From NCBI RefSeq assembly GCF_001277175.1, contig NZ_CP012257.1, positions 2,294,001 through 2,358,000 on the forward strand: a stretch of 64,000 nucleotides of DNA. The letters run 5' to 3'. The stretch is from Cronobacter universalis NCTC 9529. Its GTDB lineage: Bacteria > Pseudomonadota > Gammaproteobacteria > Enterobacterales > Enterobacteriaceae. This document shows positions 55,259 to 64,000 of the stretch, piece after piece. The notes under the pieces are model-generated. The model was not told the origin of the DNA and made no database searches. It saw only the letters and a program-made list of their open reading frames with translations. The position numbers were made by a program, and so were the translations under genes. Each line of letters begins with the position of its first letter. Position 1 is the first letter of the stretch.

Positions 55259-55936
55259 TCAGCACGCCGCGGCGCGCTGTTGTTGATTCCAGAGCGCGTG
55301 TAGCCGCGGCCAGGTGAGCTGCGCGGTGTTATCCAGCCGCAACTGCGCGCCGCAAAGCCCTTCGCCGATGCCCACGGCTGTCATGCCGCAGGCATTGATA
55401 GCATCAATGCCCGCCTGCGCATCCTCCACGCCGATACAGCGCGCCGCCGCCACACCCAGGCCCGCGCAGGCGGCGAGAAAAATCTCCGGGTCGGGCTTGG
55501 AGCGCGTCAGCCTTGCAGCGTCGGCGCAGAAGTCGAACTGTGCGGCAAGGCCCAGCGCCTGCAAAATCGCCGGCGCGTTGAGCGACACCGAGGCCAGCCC
55601 GATGCCGATGCCCCGCTCGCGAAGCGACGCCAGCAGCGAGGCGATGCCCGGCAAGATCGACTGCGGCGTCAGCGTGCGTAATGACGCCACGTAAAGCGCG
55701 TTTTTGCGCGCCGCGAGCGCCGCTTTCTCCGCCTCGCTGAATACTCCCGCCTTTCCGCCCCGGGCGAGAATGCGCTCCAGCGAGCCCATCCGGCTGATGC
55801 CCTTAAGCTGCTGATTAAACTGCTCGTCGATAGCGATCCCCACCTCTGCCGCCACCTGCCGCCAGGCGACAAAGTGCAGGTGGGCGGTGTCGGTAATCAC
55901 GCCATCGAGATCGAAAATCACCGCGTCCGGTTTCAT
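55259..55936 (-). CDS. ycjU: YcjU, beta-phosphoglucomutase
   Basis: A 225-residue HAD-superfamily enzyme. The nucleophile motif FDLDGVITD places Asp9 and Asp11 for phosphoryl transfer; [18 protein letters not shown] and the [10 protein letters not shown] metal loop follow. It converts beta-glucose-1-phosphate, made by the adjacent phosphorylase YcjT, to glucose-6-phosphate. GGAGGCAAC precedes the ATG at 55936, which overlaps the ycjT stop by four bases. Confidence 0.95.
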   Translation of the reverse strand: MKPDAVIFDLDGVITDTAHLHFVAWRQVAAEVGIAIDEQFNQQLKGISRMGSLERILARGGKAGVFSEAEKAALAARKNALYVASLRTLTPQSILPGIASLLASLRERGIGIGLASVSLNAPAILQALGLAAQFDFCADAARLTRSKPDPEIFLAACAGLGVAAARCIGVEDAQAGIDAINACGMTAVGIGEGLCGAQLRLDNTAQLTWPRLHALWNQQQRAAAC

Positions 55937-58176
55937 GTTGCCTCCCTGCATGGGCTGTCAGACAGGCTGAACGTCCGTTCGCCGTTGATGTCCACCGCCG
56001 TATCGTTGATAAACAGCCTTACCGCGTGATCGCTGCTGACCGTCAGCGCGTCGTGAGTTATGACCAAATGAAGCTGCCGCCCCTGCCAGCAGAAGGGAAA
56101 CGCCAGCCGGCGCCACTGCGGTGGAAGTGACGGCGTCACATGAAGTTCGGCCGCTTTGACGCTGATGCCGGCGAACCCCTGCACCGCGCCGAGCCAGATG
56201 GCGCCGGTCGCTGCCGCATGAATGCCGTCGTCGCTGCTGTGCGGCGCGTCGCCGAGATCGATGTCGCAACCCGCGCGCCAGAAACGATACGCCTCATCGC
56301 GTCGCCCACAGCGGGCCGCCACGATGCCGTGAATGGCTTTACTGAGCGAGGAGTCATGAATGGTGCGCGGCTCGTAGTAGTCGAGATTCGCAGCCGCCGT
56401 CGCGTTATCGAACCGCCACGGCAGCATGTAGAGCAGCATCACGACATCCGCCTGCTTAAGGATCTGCATCTCGTTCACTTCCGCCCGCGAGTAATCGAGC
56501 AGCACCGACTGGCTGCCCGCGCTCGCGCGGTAGCGCGTAAGATCGATAGTCGGCTTACTGAAGAACGTGTCGTCCTGCGGGATCACGCCGTCCGCGCGCG
56601 CGCCGGGCAGATACAGCCGCGCGAGAAAATCGTCGCACTGCGCGGTAAACGCGTCGTCGGGCACGCCGAGGCGACGGCGGACACCCTGCGCCAGCGCGAC
56701 GTTGTGGTGCGCCAGATAGCTGGTGTAAGCGTTGTTATTTACGTGCTCGGTGTATTCATCCGGGCCGATGACATCGTGCAGCTCCAGCCGCCCGTTAACG
56801 TCCCGCGTGCGGCTCAGCCAGAAGCGCGCGGTCTCCTCCAGCAGTTCGCGGCCTTCCTGCGCCATAAAGGCGTCGTCGCCCGTCGCCTGCCAGTACGCCG
56901 CTACCGCCCAGGCGATATCCGCCACCAGATGATGCTCGGCAAGGGCAGACGCCACCTTCTGGCGCAGGCCGGTGCGGATGTTGATCGCCGCGAATTCGGG
57001 CGTCTCTTCCTCGCCGCTGCGCGCGCTCTCCCACGGGAACAGCGCCCCCTGCCAGCCGCCGCGCGCGGCTTTGCGCCTGGCGCCCGCGAGATTCAGCCAG
57101 CGGTAGCGCAGCAGCTGGCGCGCGACAGCGGGCGCGGTATGCAGATGAAACGGCAGGAGGAAGACTTCGGTATCCCAGAACACGTGCCCTTTATAGCCTT
57201 CGCCGGTTAAACCTTTGGCGGCGATGCTGCTGCGCTCGTCGTGGCGCGGCGTCATGGCGCGCAAGTGATAGAGCGCGAAATCGAGCGCCTGCTGATCCTG
57301 CCTGCAATCGCTTTCGACCTCGACGCGCGCCTGTCGCCACCAGAGACGACGGGCCGCTGAAGACTCCGCCATCAGCGCGTCGTAACCCAATGTGGCGCAT
57401 TCACGCAGCGTTGCCAGCGCCGCTGCCGCCGCATTATCATCCGGCGCGTCAGGCGACGCGCTGACCCAGGCGCACTTCTCAAGCGTAAAGCATTCGCCTT
57501 TCGCGAGCGTCTGCTGGCTGTGCTGCAACAGCCGACGGTTTTTGGCCGAAAAGCTCACCTGCGCCTGCGGGCTCACCCGACAGGCGCAGCCCAGCGTTAC
57601 ATCCGAGACGTTATCGAGCGTGCGGTACCGCGCCTGAAGGTAGCTGTTCTCAAATACACGCAGCTCTCGCTCCGCCAGGTGCTGACGCCCGCTGTTGGTC
57701 TGGGTGGCGTCGATGCCGGTCGCCACGCGCACCGTGGCCGGGCCGTCGTGCGGCGTAATGGCGAGCCGCAGGCAGAACAGCCCGGGTCGCGTATCCGAGA
57801 CAAAACGCTCGCTTTTCAACGTAAAACGCTGGCCGTGTGGCGAACGCCACTCGACGATGCGCGCAAGCTCCCCGCTCGCAAAGCTAAGTTCACGGCGGTA
57901 GCTCAGGATCTCGCCACTCAGCAGACTAAAAATGTCGCCGTTAAGCTCAATCTCCATACCCACCAGATCCGGCAGATTGACCAGCTCCGTGGTTTCGCCC
58001 TCGCCTGCCCGGTGGTAAAGCCCGGCGAAAAACATACCGCGCGTCTGGGTGGTATAGGCCTCTTCATGGGTGGCGCGTATACCCAGCGCGCCGTTGCCGG
58101 CGGCCATCAGCGTGGCGTATTTATTGTGGTAATGCGGATCGAAGCGCGCCTCGACCAGCGTGGTTAATGAATTCAT
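55933..58176 (-). CDS. ycjT: YcjT, kojibiose phosphorylase (GH65)
   Basis: A 747-residue glycoside hydrolase family 65 protein. N-terminal beta-sandwich ([10 protein letters not shown]), then the (alpha/alpha)6 barrel with [11 protein letters not shown] and the catalytic-acid motif [12 protein letters not shown]. coli YcjT is a kojibiose phosphorylase giving glucose and beta-glucose-1-phosphate. The start overlaps the ycjS stop (ATGA), as does its stop with the ycjU start, so S-T-U are translationally coupled. Confidence 0.95.
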   Translation of the reverse strand: MNSLTTLVEARFDPHYHNKYATLMAAGNGALGIRATHEEAYTTQTRGMFFAGLYHRAGEGETTELVNLPDLVGMEIELNGDIFSLLSGEILSYRRELSFASGELARIVEWRSPHGQRFTLKSERFVSDTRPGLFCLRLAITPHDGPATVRVATGIDATQTNSGRQHLAERELRVFENSYLQARYRTLDNVSDVTLGCACRVSPQAQVSFSAKNRRLLQHSQQTLAKGECFTLEKCAWVSASPDAPDDNAAAAALATLRECATLGYDALMAESSAARRLWWRQARVEVESDCRQDQQALDFALYHLRAMTPRHDERSSIAAKGLTGEGYKGHVFWDTEVFLLPFHLHTAPAVARQLLRYRWLNLAGARRKAARGGWQGALFPWESARSGEEETPEFAAINIRTGLRQKVASALAEHHLVADIAWAVAAYWQATGDDAFMAQEGRELLEETARFWLSRTRDVNGRLELHDVIGPDEYTEHVNNNAYTSYLAHHNVALAQGVRRRLGVPDDAFTAQCDDFLARLYLPGARADGVIPQDDTFFSKPTIDLTRYRASAGSQSVLLDYSRAEVNEMQILKQADVVMLLYMLPWRFDNATAAANLDYYEPRTIHDSSLSKAIHGIVAARCGRRDEAYRFWRAGCDIDLGDAPHSSDDGIHAAATGAIWLGAVQGFAGISVKAAELHVTPSLPPQWRRLAFPFCWQGRQLHLVITHDALTVSSDHAVRLFINDTAVDINGERTFSLSDSPCREAT

Positions 58177-59225
58177 AGCTCAACACACTTCCCTGTTTCT
58201 GCCGCCTGATAGATGGCCGCCACCAGCCGCTGGATCTGCCAGCCCTGCTCGCCGTCGGCAATGGGTGTGCGTTTGCCCTGCACACGGTCAAGAAACGCTT
58301 CCATGCTGCGCTGGTGACGCCGGTCATCCGCCTTTTCGCGCTGCATTAACGTCAGCAGCTCGCCATCGCAGTCCTGATAAATGTGCGCCGGAAAGAGCGT
58401 CGCGCCCGCTTTATCGCCGCAAAATTCGACGTTCATCAGCGACTGCGGCGCGATGTTGAGCGCAAACGAGGTTTCCAGCCGCAGAATATTGCCGCTGGCG
58501 AATTCCATCGTGGCGAACAGCGCGTCCTCCACCGTGTACTGCTGCGGGTCCCAGCGGCCAAACTGACCGCTGCTTTTGGTCGTGCCGAGTTTCTGAAACG
58601 TGTGCGCCGTCACGCGCGATACCCGCGGAAACCCGAGCACAAACAGCGCGGCATCCAGCATATGAATGCCGATGTCGATAAGCGGCCCGCCGCCCTGCAG
58701 CGCTTTGTTGGTAAACACGCCCCAGCCCGGCACGCCGCAGCGCCGCAGCGCCCGCGCGTTGGTGACATACACGTCGCCGAGCGTGCCGCTTGCTACCTGT
58801 TCGCGCAGCAGTTGGGTATCGCGCGCGAAACGATGATGAAAATCGTAGGCCAGCACTTTACCGGCCCGCCGGGCGGCCAGACGCATCTCGTCCGCCTGTT
58901 CGGGCGTCATGGCGGGCGGTTTTTCACACATCACATGACACCCCGCCGCCAGCGCCTGCATCACATGCTCATGATGAAAGCGATTCGGCGAACAGACGCT
59001 GACGATATCGGGACGCGCCTCTGACAGCAGCGTGGCGACATCCGTGAAAACGTGCCTGATGGCGTGGCGTTCTGCGAACGCCTGCGCCTGTTCAGGGCGG
59101 CTGTCACAGACAGCCGCCAGTTGCACCTCTTCACGCGTGCGGTAAAACGAGGCATGAACGGTATCCGCCACCTGACCGGCGCCGATAATGGCGACCTTCA
59201 GCGGCGAGGATTGATGAGCACTCAT
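58173..59225 (-). CDS. ycjS: YcjS, NAD-dependent D-glucoside 3-dehydrogenase
   Basis: A 350-residue Gfo/Idh/MocA oxidoreductase. The NAD motif IIGAGQVADTVHAS, the EKPPAMT segment and the GIHMLD active-site His are visible. In E. coli YcjS oxidises D-glucosides at C3 (or reduces 3-keto-glucosides in the reverse direction), working with YcjR and YcjQ to convert D-gulosides to D-glucosides. It lies 15 bases downstream of ycjR. Confidence 0.94.
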   Translation of the reverse strand: MSAHQSSPLKVAIIGAGQVADTVHASFYRTREEVQLAAVCDSRPEQAQAFAERHAIRHVFTDVATLLSEARPDIVSVCSPNRFHHEHVMQALAAGCHVMCEKPPAMTPEQADEMRLAARRAGKVLAYDFHHRFARDTQLLREQVASGTLGDVYVTNARALRRCGVPGWGVFTNKALQGGGPLIDIGIHMLDAALFVLGFPRVSRVTAHTFQKLGTTKSSGQFGRWDPQQYTVEDALFATMEFASGNILRLETSFALNIAPQSLMNVEFCGDKAGATLFPAHIYQDCDGELLTLMQREKADDRRHQRSMEAFLDRVQGKRTPIADGEQGWQIQRLVAAIYQAAETGKCVEL

Positions 59226-59240
59226 TTCGCACGCCGCCTC

Positions 59241-60029
59241 TTAACACTGACGCAGGAAGTCGAGCGACTGCCGGTAGGCCTGCGCCGGGTCATCGGCCCG
59301 GATGCGGCACTCATAGACGACGTAGCCGTTATAGCCGTCGGCGCGCAGCTGGTCGAACGCGCTGCGAAAATCGATCGCCCCGCTGCCCGGCTGGTAGCGG
59401 TGATTGTCCGCAATATGGACGTGGCCTAAGAGATCGCGGTTATTGTGGAACGCCTTGCAGAGGTTATCTTCCTCGATATTCATGTGGTAAAAATCGCCGA
59501 TGATGTTGACGTGCTTCAGGCCGCCGTCAACGATATAGCGCCGCGCGTCGGCGAGCGTGTTGATCATGTGATCCTGATAGCGGTTGAGCGGCTCAAGGAA
59601 AACCGTGGTGCCGGTACGCGCCGCCACCTCGTCGAGATAGCGCAGCGAATCGCTGACCGCTTTTCTGTCGCCCGCCAGGCTTCGCGGCGATGTCATCGGC
59701 GGCAGGCGGAAGGTGAACATCCCCCAGGCCGCAGGCACCACAATCCCTTTGCCGCCCACCTCCGCCAGCGCCTCCAGAATGCGGGCGATCTGTGAAAGCC
59801 CGTTCAGACGGCGCTCCTCGATAAAGTCGCCAATCCAGCCGTCGTAGCCGCCGCAGGCGCTCGTCACCGGCAGGCCGGTCTCCTGAATCGCGGCTTTAAC
59901 CTCCGCGAGGTTATCCACCAGCAGCTTGCCGTCGATCTCATAGCCGTCAAAGCCCATCGCTTTGATGTAACGGAATTTCTCCAGAATATTTTCCGGGAAA
60001 AAGGCCTGATTTTGCGTTGCGATTTTCAT
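59241..60029 (-). CDS. ycjR: YcjR, 3-keto-D-guloside C4 epimerase
   Basis: A 262-residue TIM-barrel protein of the xylose isomerase-like (AP endonuclease 2) superfamily. Metal-site residues appear in VFLEPLNR, IIGDFYHMNIEE, LGHVHIADNHR and VVYECRI. The E. coli enzyme is Mn2+-dependent and interconverts 3-keto-gulosides and 3-keto-glucosides. It is 18 bases downstream of ycjQ in the operon. Confidence 0.94.
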   Translation of the reverse strand: MKIATQNQAFFPENILEKFRYIKAMGFDGYEIDGKLLVDNLAEVKAAIQETGLPVTSACGGYDGWIGDFIEERRLNGLSQIARILEALAEVGGKGIVVPAAWGMFTFRLPPMTSPRSLAGDRKAVSDSLRYLDEVAARTGTTVFLEPLNRYQDHMINTLADARRYIVDGGLKHVNIIGDFYHMNIEEDNLCKAFHNNRDLLGHVHIADNHRYQPGSGAIDFRSAFDQLRADGYNGYVVYECRIRADDPAQAYRQSLDFLRQC

Positions 60030-60047
60030 TGTTGTTTCATCCGTGAA

Positions 60048-61097
60048 TTAAAAAGTGACGCCCATTTTGATGCTCAGTTCCGGGTGCTGGTCGACATACT
60101 TCATGTAGCTCTCCGCGCTCTGCGCGAAAGGCACGACCGGGTCAATCAGATCCTCGCAGTTGAGATAGCCGTTCATCAGCAGTTCCCAGCAGGTCTCTTC
60201 GATACGCTTGCGGCTCCAGCGCGGGTAGTCCGGGTTCGGCTCGCTACAGGCGCGCGAGAAGACAATTTTGGCGTTGTTGAAGTGCGCTTCGCGCCCGAAG
60301 TTGAGGCTGGTAAACGGCTTGGCGAACGCCACATAAGAAATCGTGCCGCCGTAGGCGATACCGCGCAGCGCGGCCTGGAGCGCGTCGGCGTTGCCGCTGG
60401 TTTCGATAATGACGTCCGCGCCCTGTTTGCCGGTGAGCTTTTTAATTTCCAGCCCGATGTCCGCGCCAATGGGATTAAAGGTGGTGTCCGCGCCGTGACG
60501 GCGCGCGATGGCGCAGCGGTGCTCGATAGGATCGACGCCGATGACCACCGACGCGCCCGCTTTTTTCGCCAGCTGTACGGCGATCTGCCCGATGGCGCCA
60601 AGCCCCACTACCACCACGAAATCGCCGACCCGCACGTTACCGTCGCGCACGCCGCTCATGGCGAACTGCGCCGGGTCATAGCAGACGGCGTTTTTCCAGC
60701 TACCGCCCTGCGGCATTTTGCGAAGCTTATAGTTATCCACGGCGTTGACGATGACCGTTTCCATCAGCGGGCCATAGGTGCAGACCATATCGCCCACGGC
60801 ATAACCGGCGACGCTTGCGCCGCGCTCGATAATCTCGCCCACCACCATATTGCCGAGCTGGAATTTGCCGAACTCAATGCCGCGCGGCGCGCCCTCCGGG
60901 CGCGGCGTAAAGAGCTGCCATTCGCTGGAAAACGCTTCATCGATAAACGGACTGGCCGCGCGAAAATCCACCACTTCGGTGCCGTGTTTCGGCGCGCCGA
61001 AGCGCACGCGGATTTTTACTTCGTTATCCGCGACTGCACGGTCCTGATACTCCACCAGCGCCGCCACGCGCGGCGCCTGAGCCACTAATTTTTTCAT
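60048..61097 (-). CDS. ycjQ: YcjQ, D-guloside 3-dehydrogenase
   Basis: A 349-residue medium-chain dehydrogenase (E. coli 350). The NAD fold motif VGLGAIGQIAVQLAKKAG, the KHGTEVVDFRA N-terminal region and GNMVVGEII are typical. It oxidises D-gulosides at C3 with NAD, the first step of the guloside-to-glucoside route. AGGGAGATAGTA precedes the ATG. It lies 25 bases after ycjP. Confidence 0.94.
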   Translation of the reverse strand: MKKLVAQAPRVAALVEYQDRAVADNEVKIRVRFGAPKHGTEVVDFRAASPFIDEAFSSEWQLFTPRPEGAPRGIEFGKFQLGNMVVGEIIERGASVAGYAVGDMVCTYGPLMETVIVNAVDNYKLRKMPQGGSWKNAVCYDPAQFAMSGVRDGNVRVGDFVVVVGLGAIGQIAVQLAKKAGASVVIGVDPIEHRCAIARRHGADTTFNPIGADIGLEIKKLTGKQGADVIIETSGNADALQAALRGIAYGGTISYVAFAKPFTSLNFGREAHFNNAKIVFSRACSEPNPDYPRWSRKRIEETCWELLMNGYLNCEDLIDPVVPFAQSAESYMKYVDQHPELSIKMGVTF

Positions 61098-61122
61098 TAC
61101 TATCTCCCTGAAAATGACCCGG

Positions 61123-61965
61123 TCAGCCCTTAACGCCGCCGTCGGTCAAGCCACTTTTTATGAAACGTTCGGAAAGCGCGTACATCACGACCACCGGCAG
61201 CGCCGTCACCAGCGAGGCCGCCATCATGCGTCCCCAGATATAGTCCGGCGTGCTGAAGAGCGTGTTCAGCCCGACCGGCAGCGTGAAGTTCGAGGCGCTG
61301 GAAAGGAAAATCGAGGCGAAGAGGTAGTCGTTCCACGCCACCATAAAGCAGTAGACGAACACCGAGACCAGACCGGAAACCGCCAGCGGCACGGTGATGC
61401 GAAAGATGATTTGCAGACGGTTTAAGCCATCCATCATCGCCGCCTCTTCGATTTCATCAGGAATCGTGTCGAAGTAGCTTTTCAGCATGAACACGGCGGT
61501 CGGCAGCGTCTGGGTCACCATCGTCACGATAATGGCGAGCTGCGTGTCGTAGATGCCAAGCGCGGTGATGATTTTGAACAGCGGCACCACCAGCAGAATG
61601 CCGGAGAACATATAGACCGTGTAAAAGCTGGCGTTGATGGTCATGCGGCCCTTAAAGCGCAGCTTTGACAGCGCATAGGCCCCGAGAATCCCGATAAACA
61701 CCGCGACGCCGGAGGACACCACCGACACCACCAGGCTGTTGCGAAAATAGGTGACGAACGGAAAGATCAGCGGGTTGAAGATGTCGACATAGTGCTCCAG
61801 CGTCCAGTGCTGCGGGAATAGCGTCGGATGCAGCGAAATCGCCTCTTTCGGGCTTTTGAACGAGGTCATCAGCATCACAAAGAAAGGCAGCAGCGTGACA
61901 ATCAGAAACAGCGCCAGCCCGAGATAAAACCCGGCGCGCCGTGCAAAGCGTTTATTTGTTGCCAT
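61123..61965 (-). CDS. ycjP: YcjP, sugar ABC permease (MalG type)
   Basis: A 280-residue inner-membrane permease with six helices. The coupling-helix EAA motif (EEAAMMDGLNRLQIIFRITVPL) contacts the ATPase. It pairs with YcjO to form the channel of the YcjN importer. Its start lies 14 bases inside ycjO, indicating coupled translation. Confidence 0.95.
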   Translation of the reverse strand: MATNKRFARRAGFYLGLALFLIVTLLPFFVMLMTSFKSPKEAISLHPTLFPQHWTLEHYVDIFNPLIFPFVTYFRNSLVVSVVSSGVAVFIGILGAYALSKLRFKGRMTINASFYTVYMFSGILLVVPLFKIITALGIYDTQLAIIVTMVTQTLPTAVFMLKSYFDTIPDEIEEAAMMDGLNRLQIIFRITVPLAVSGLVSVFVYCFMVAWNDYLFASIFLSSASNFTLPVGLNTLFSTPDYIWGRMMAASLVTALPVVVMYALSERFIKSGLTDGGVKG

Positions 61966-62833
61966 GGAGATTCACCCGTTTTCTGGTAATCAGGATCACT
62001 GCGAAAATGATGATGAACAGCACGACGGAGATCGCCGCCGCTTTACCGAGGTCATTGAACGCAAAGGCGGTTTTGTAGAGGTAGACGCCCAGGATATCGA
62101 CTTTGGTGGTCAGCAGATAAACGTCGGCGAACATGTAGAACATCCAGATCGTGCGCAGCGTCACGACGGTCGCCAGTACCGGCATGATGGCGGGCAGCGT
62201 CACGATACGAAACCGCTGCCAGGCGCTCGCGCCGTCCATCTCCGCCGCCTCGTAGAGCGATTTGTCGATAGTCTGCAAAATCGCCAGAAACGAGATAAAG
62301 GCGTAGGGGAAGTAGCGCCAGACGGCGAACAGCACCACCAGCGCGAAGCTGCTGGAAGGGTTGTCGAACCACAGCGGCGCCTGGTCGTAAAGATGCAGCA
62401 GATCGCCCGCGACCCAGTTCACAACGCCATAGCCGTTGTTGAACATATATTTCCAGGCGAACACCAGCGAAATAGATGGCGTAACGTAGGAGAGGATCAC
62501 CAGCGAGCGCGCGGTTTTGCGAAAGTGGAATTCGCGGTTAAAGAAAATCGCCACCGCCAGCCCCAGCGCGGTGCTGCCCGCCACCACCAGCGCCGTGTAC
62601 CAGCAGGTCATCCACAACGAATGCCAGAAGCCCGGATCGCTGAGAATTTTGAGGTAGTTCTCAAGCCCGATGAATTGCGACGGCAGGCGCGGGTTGAGCG
62701 GCAGACGTAAAAAACTGATTTCGATATTCGACAGCATCGGCCAGGCCACCAGGCCGCCCAGCAACAGTAGGCTGGGGGCCAGGAGGAGCATGGCGAATGG
62801 CATATCAGAACCACCTGAAGTTAACTTCTTCAT
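61952..62833 (-). CDS. ycjO: YcjO, sugar ABC permease (MalF type)
   Basis: A 293-residue permease matching E. coli YcjO in length from this start. Six helices and the EAA loop YEAAEMDGASAWQRFRIVTL are clear. I choose the ATG at 62833 because AGGAA lies nine bases upstream, whereas for the ATG at 62842 that site is too close. Confidence 0.94.
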   Translation of the reverse strand: MKKLTSGGSDMPFAMLLLAPSLLLLGGLVAWPMLSNIEISFLRLPLNPRLPSQFIGLENYLKILSDPGFWHSLWMTCWYTALVVAGSTALGLAVAIFFNREFHFRKTARSLVILSYVTPSISLVFAWKYMFNNGYGVVNWVAGDLLHLYDQAPLWFDNPSSSFALVVLFAVWRYFPYAFISFLAILQTIDKSLYEAAEMDGASAWQRFRIVTLPAIMPVLATVVTLRTIWMFYMFADVYLLTTKVDILGVYLYKTAFAFNDLGKAAAISVVLFIIIFAVILITRKRVNLHGNK

Positions 62834-62856
62834 GAGAGCCATTTCCTGCGTCGGGT

Positions 62857-64000
62857 TTACGGTCTGGCGACCAGTTCATCAAGGCGTTTTTGCCCGTTCA
62901 CGAGCGCCGCCTCCGGCGACTTGCCGCCGACCGTGACGCTGTTGACCATTTCGTTGATGACGCCAGAGCCGGTCACGTCACCCATACGGGTGAAGTTTTT
63001 GTCGCCGACCGAGCCGAAAACCTGCACGTTGGGGAATTGCGCGATAAGCTCGCGGGTGAGCCCGCCAAACGCTTTAATCACCGGGTTCTGTTGATAGACG
63101 GGCGTTTCCACCACCGCCTTGTTGACCGGCAGCGCCGCGCCCGGCGACATCAGCACCCAGTCAGCGGCGTTTTCCGCCTGCTCCATAAAGACCACGAATT
63201 TCTTCGCCGCTTCGGTCTCTTCTTCGCGCTGCCCGGCCGTGAGGGTGAGCGAGGTCAGCATCCCGTAGGCGGCGGCGGATTTTTTGGTCGGCACGACAAA
63301 CCCGAGATCCTGCGGGTCGCCTTCTTTAAACACCGCAGGAAGAATGTAAGTGGAATAGATAGCCATCGGCGCGGTGCCGTTCATGAACGCGTCTTTGATT
63401 TCCATGACGTCGTTTGAGCCTGGCATGGAGAGCGAGGCGAGTTCCCGATAGTACTCCAGCGCCTCGCGCATTTCGGGCGTGTTGAGTGTGATGTTGCCGC
63501 TGGCGTCAAAGGCGTTCGCGCCGTTGGAGAGCGCGAACTGCGAAAACGCCTGTTCGGTCATGACGCTTTCGGCGGTCGGCAGCGCGATGCCATATTTTTT
63601 CTCGGACGGTTTATTCAAAAGCGTCGCGGCGTTCAGCAGCGACTGCCAGTCCTGCGGCGCGCCGAGGCCCACCTCCGCCAGACGCGATTTGTGATACCAG
63701 ACGCCGCCAAGCCAGGCGCTGATGGGCACACCGGTCCAGGCCGTGCCGTCTTCAGTGCGCACAATACGCAGCACGCCGTCAAAGAACTGGTTCTCACCCA
63801 CCTGCGCCACGGCGGCTTTGATGGCTTCGCGATCGAGCAATTGCTCTTTATCCATGACTTTGGCGTAGTCGTGACTGATTTCAATCACCTCCGGCAGCGC
63901 GCCGGAGCGCGCGAGCGTGGTGACTTTGGTGTTGTACGCGTCTTCTTCGACCGGCACCTGTTTCACGGTGATCCCCGGATTCGCTTTTTCAAAGCGCTCG
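62857..64000 (-). CDS. ycjN: YcjN, sugar-binding protein, partial (5' end outside window)
   Basis: The frame stays open to the window edge, so the N-terminus with its signal peptide is missing; the GTG at 63966 is internal, preceded by the typical FEKANPGIT segment. At least 380 residues of a family 1 extracellular solute-binding protein are present (LPEVIEISHDYAKVMD, GVPISAWLGGVWYHK, DAFMNGTAPMAIYST). It should capture the operon's glucoside in the periplasm for YcjOPV. It lies 23 bases before ycjO. Confidence 0.93.
   Translation of the reverse strand, partial: ERFEKANPGITVKQVPVEEDAYNTKVTTLARSGALPEVIEISHDYAKVMDKEQLLDREAIKAAVAQVGENQFFDGVLRIVRTEDGTAWTGVPISAWLGGVWYHKSRLAEVGLGAPQDWQSLLNAATLLNKPSEKKYGIALPTAESVMTEQAFSQFALSNGANAFDASGNITLNTPEMREALEYYRELASLSMPGSNDVMEIKDAFMNGTAPMAIYSTYILPAVFKEGDPQDLGFVVPTKKSAAAYGMLTSLTLTAGQREEETEAAKKFVVFMEQAENAADWVLMSPGAALPVNKAVVETPVYQQNPVIKAFGGLTRELIAQFPNVQVFGSVGDKNFTRMGDVTGSGVINEMVNSVTVGGKSPEAALVNGQKRLDELVARP

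Overview
The window is chromosomal DNA from a GC-rich member of the Enterobacteriaceae. Protein content and gene order (aldA-ydcF, hrpA|azoR, ydbH-ynbE-ydbL, ldhA-hslJ, nifJ, ttcA-fnrS-zntB, mppA|mpaA-ycjG-tpx-tyrR-ycjF-ycjX-ycjW and the ycjN-V block) follow the Escherichia coli 29-33 min region, but blocks are rearranged and several islands of genes unlike K-12 lie between them. A Cronobacter-like organism is the best guess; this is inferred from composition and gene order, not from a search. I found no rRNA, tRNA, CRISPR array, prophage or insertion sequence.

0-16 kb: a partial alpha/beta hydrolase, aldA, ydcF, an MHS-type transporter, a fosfomycin glutathione transferase (fosA) coupled to a GNAT acetyltransferase, then a MarR regulator-14-helix MFS pump-HlyD adaptor-outer membrane factor-O-methyltransferase operon with a clear self-regulatory operator, then hrpA and the divergent azoR.

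16-31 kb: a small unknown gene beside the YdbH/YnbE/YdbL envelope-bridge operon; the fermentative genes ldhA and nifJ with hslJ and ydbJ; an unknown low-GC membrane protein; a 25-residue single-helix peptide gene; and an acetaldehyde dehydrogenase-alcohol dehydrogenase operon. The last is divergent from an AcoR-type sigma-54 activator, with a recognisable -24/-12 promoter and an upstream palindrome.

31-44.5 kb: a class I mannose-6-phosphate isomerase-like gene and a stress SDR; an EEP nuclease; ttcA; a 49-residue proline-rich small protein; the anaerobic small RNA FnrS with an FNR box; and zntB. Then comes a stretch of small lineage-specific genes: ortT, a GAF-degenerate GGDEF-EAL phosphodiesterase, a KGG-repeat stress protein, small lipoproteins and an LprI-like protein. 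An unusually structured gene-free region lies at 41.17-41.32 kb.

44.5-64 kb: murein-peptide recycling genes (mppA, mpaA, ycjG), tpx, tyrR with a TyrR box, ycjF and ycjX. The ycjW regulator then faces the reverse-strand operon ycjN(partial)-O-P-Q-R-S-T-U-V for uptake and breakdown of unusual glucosides such as kojibiose and gulosides; here ycjV is intact.
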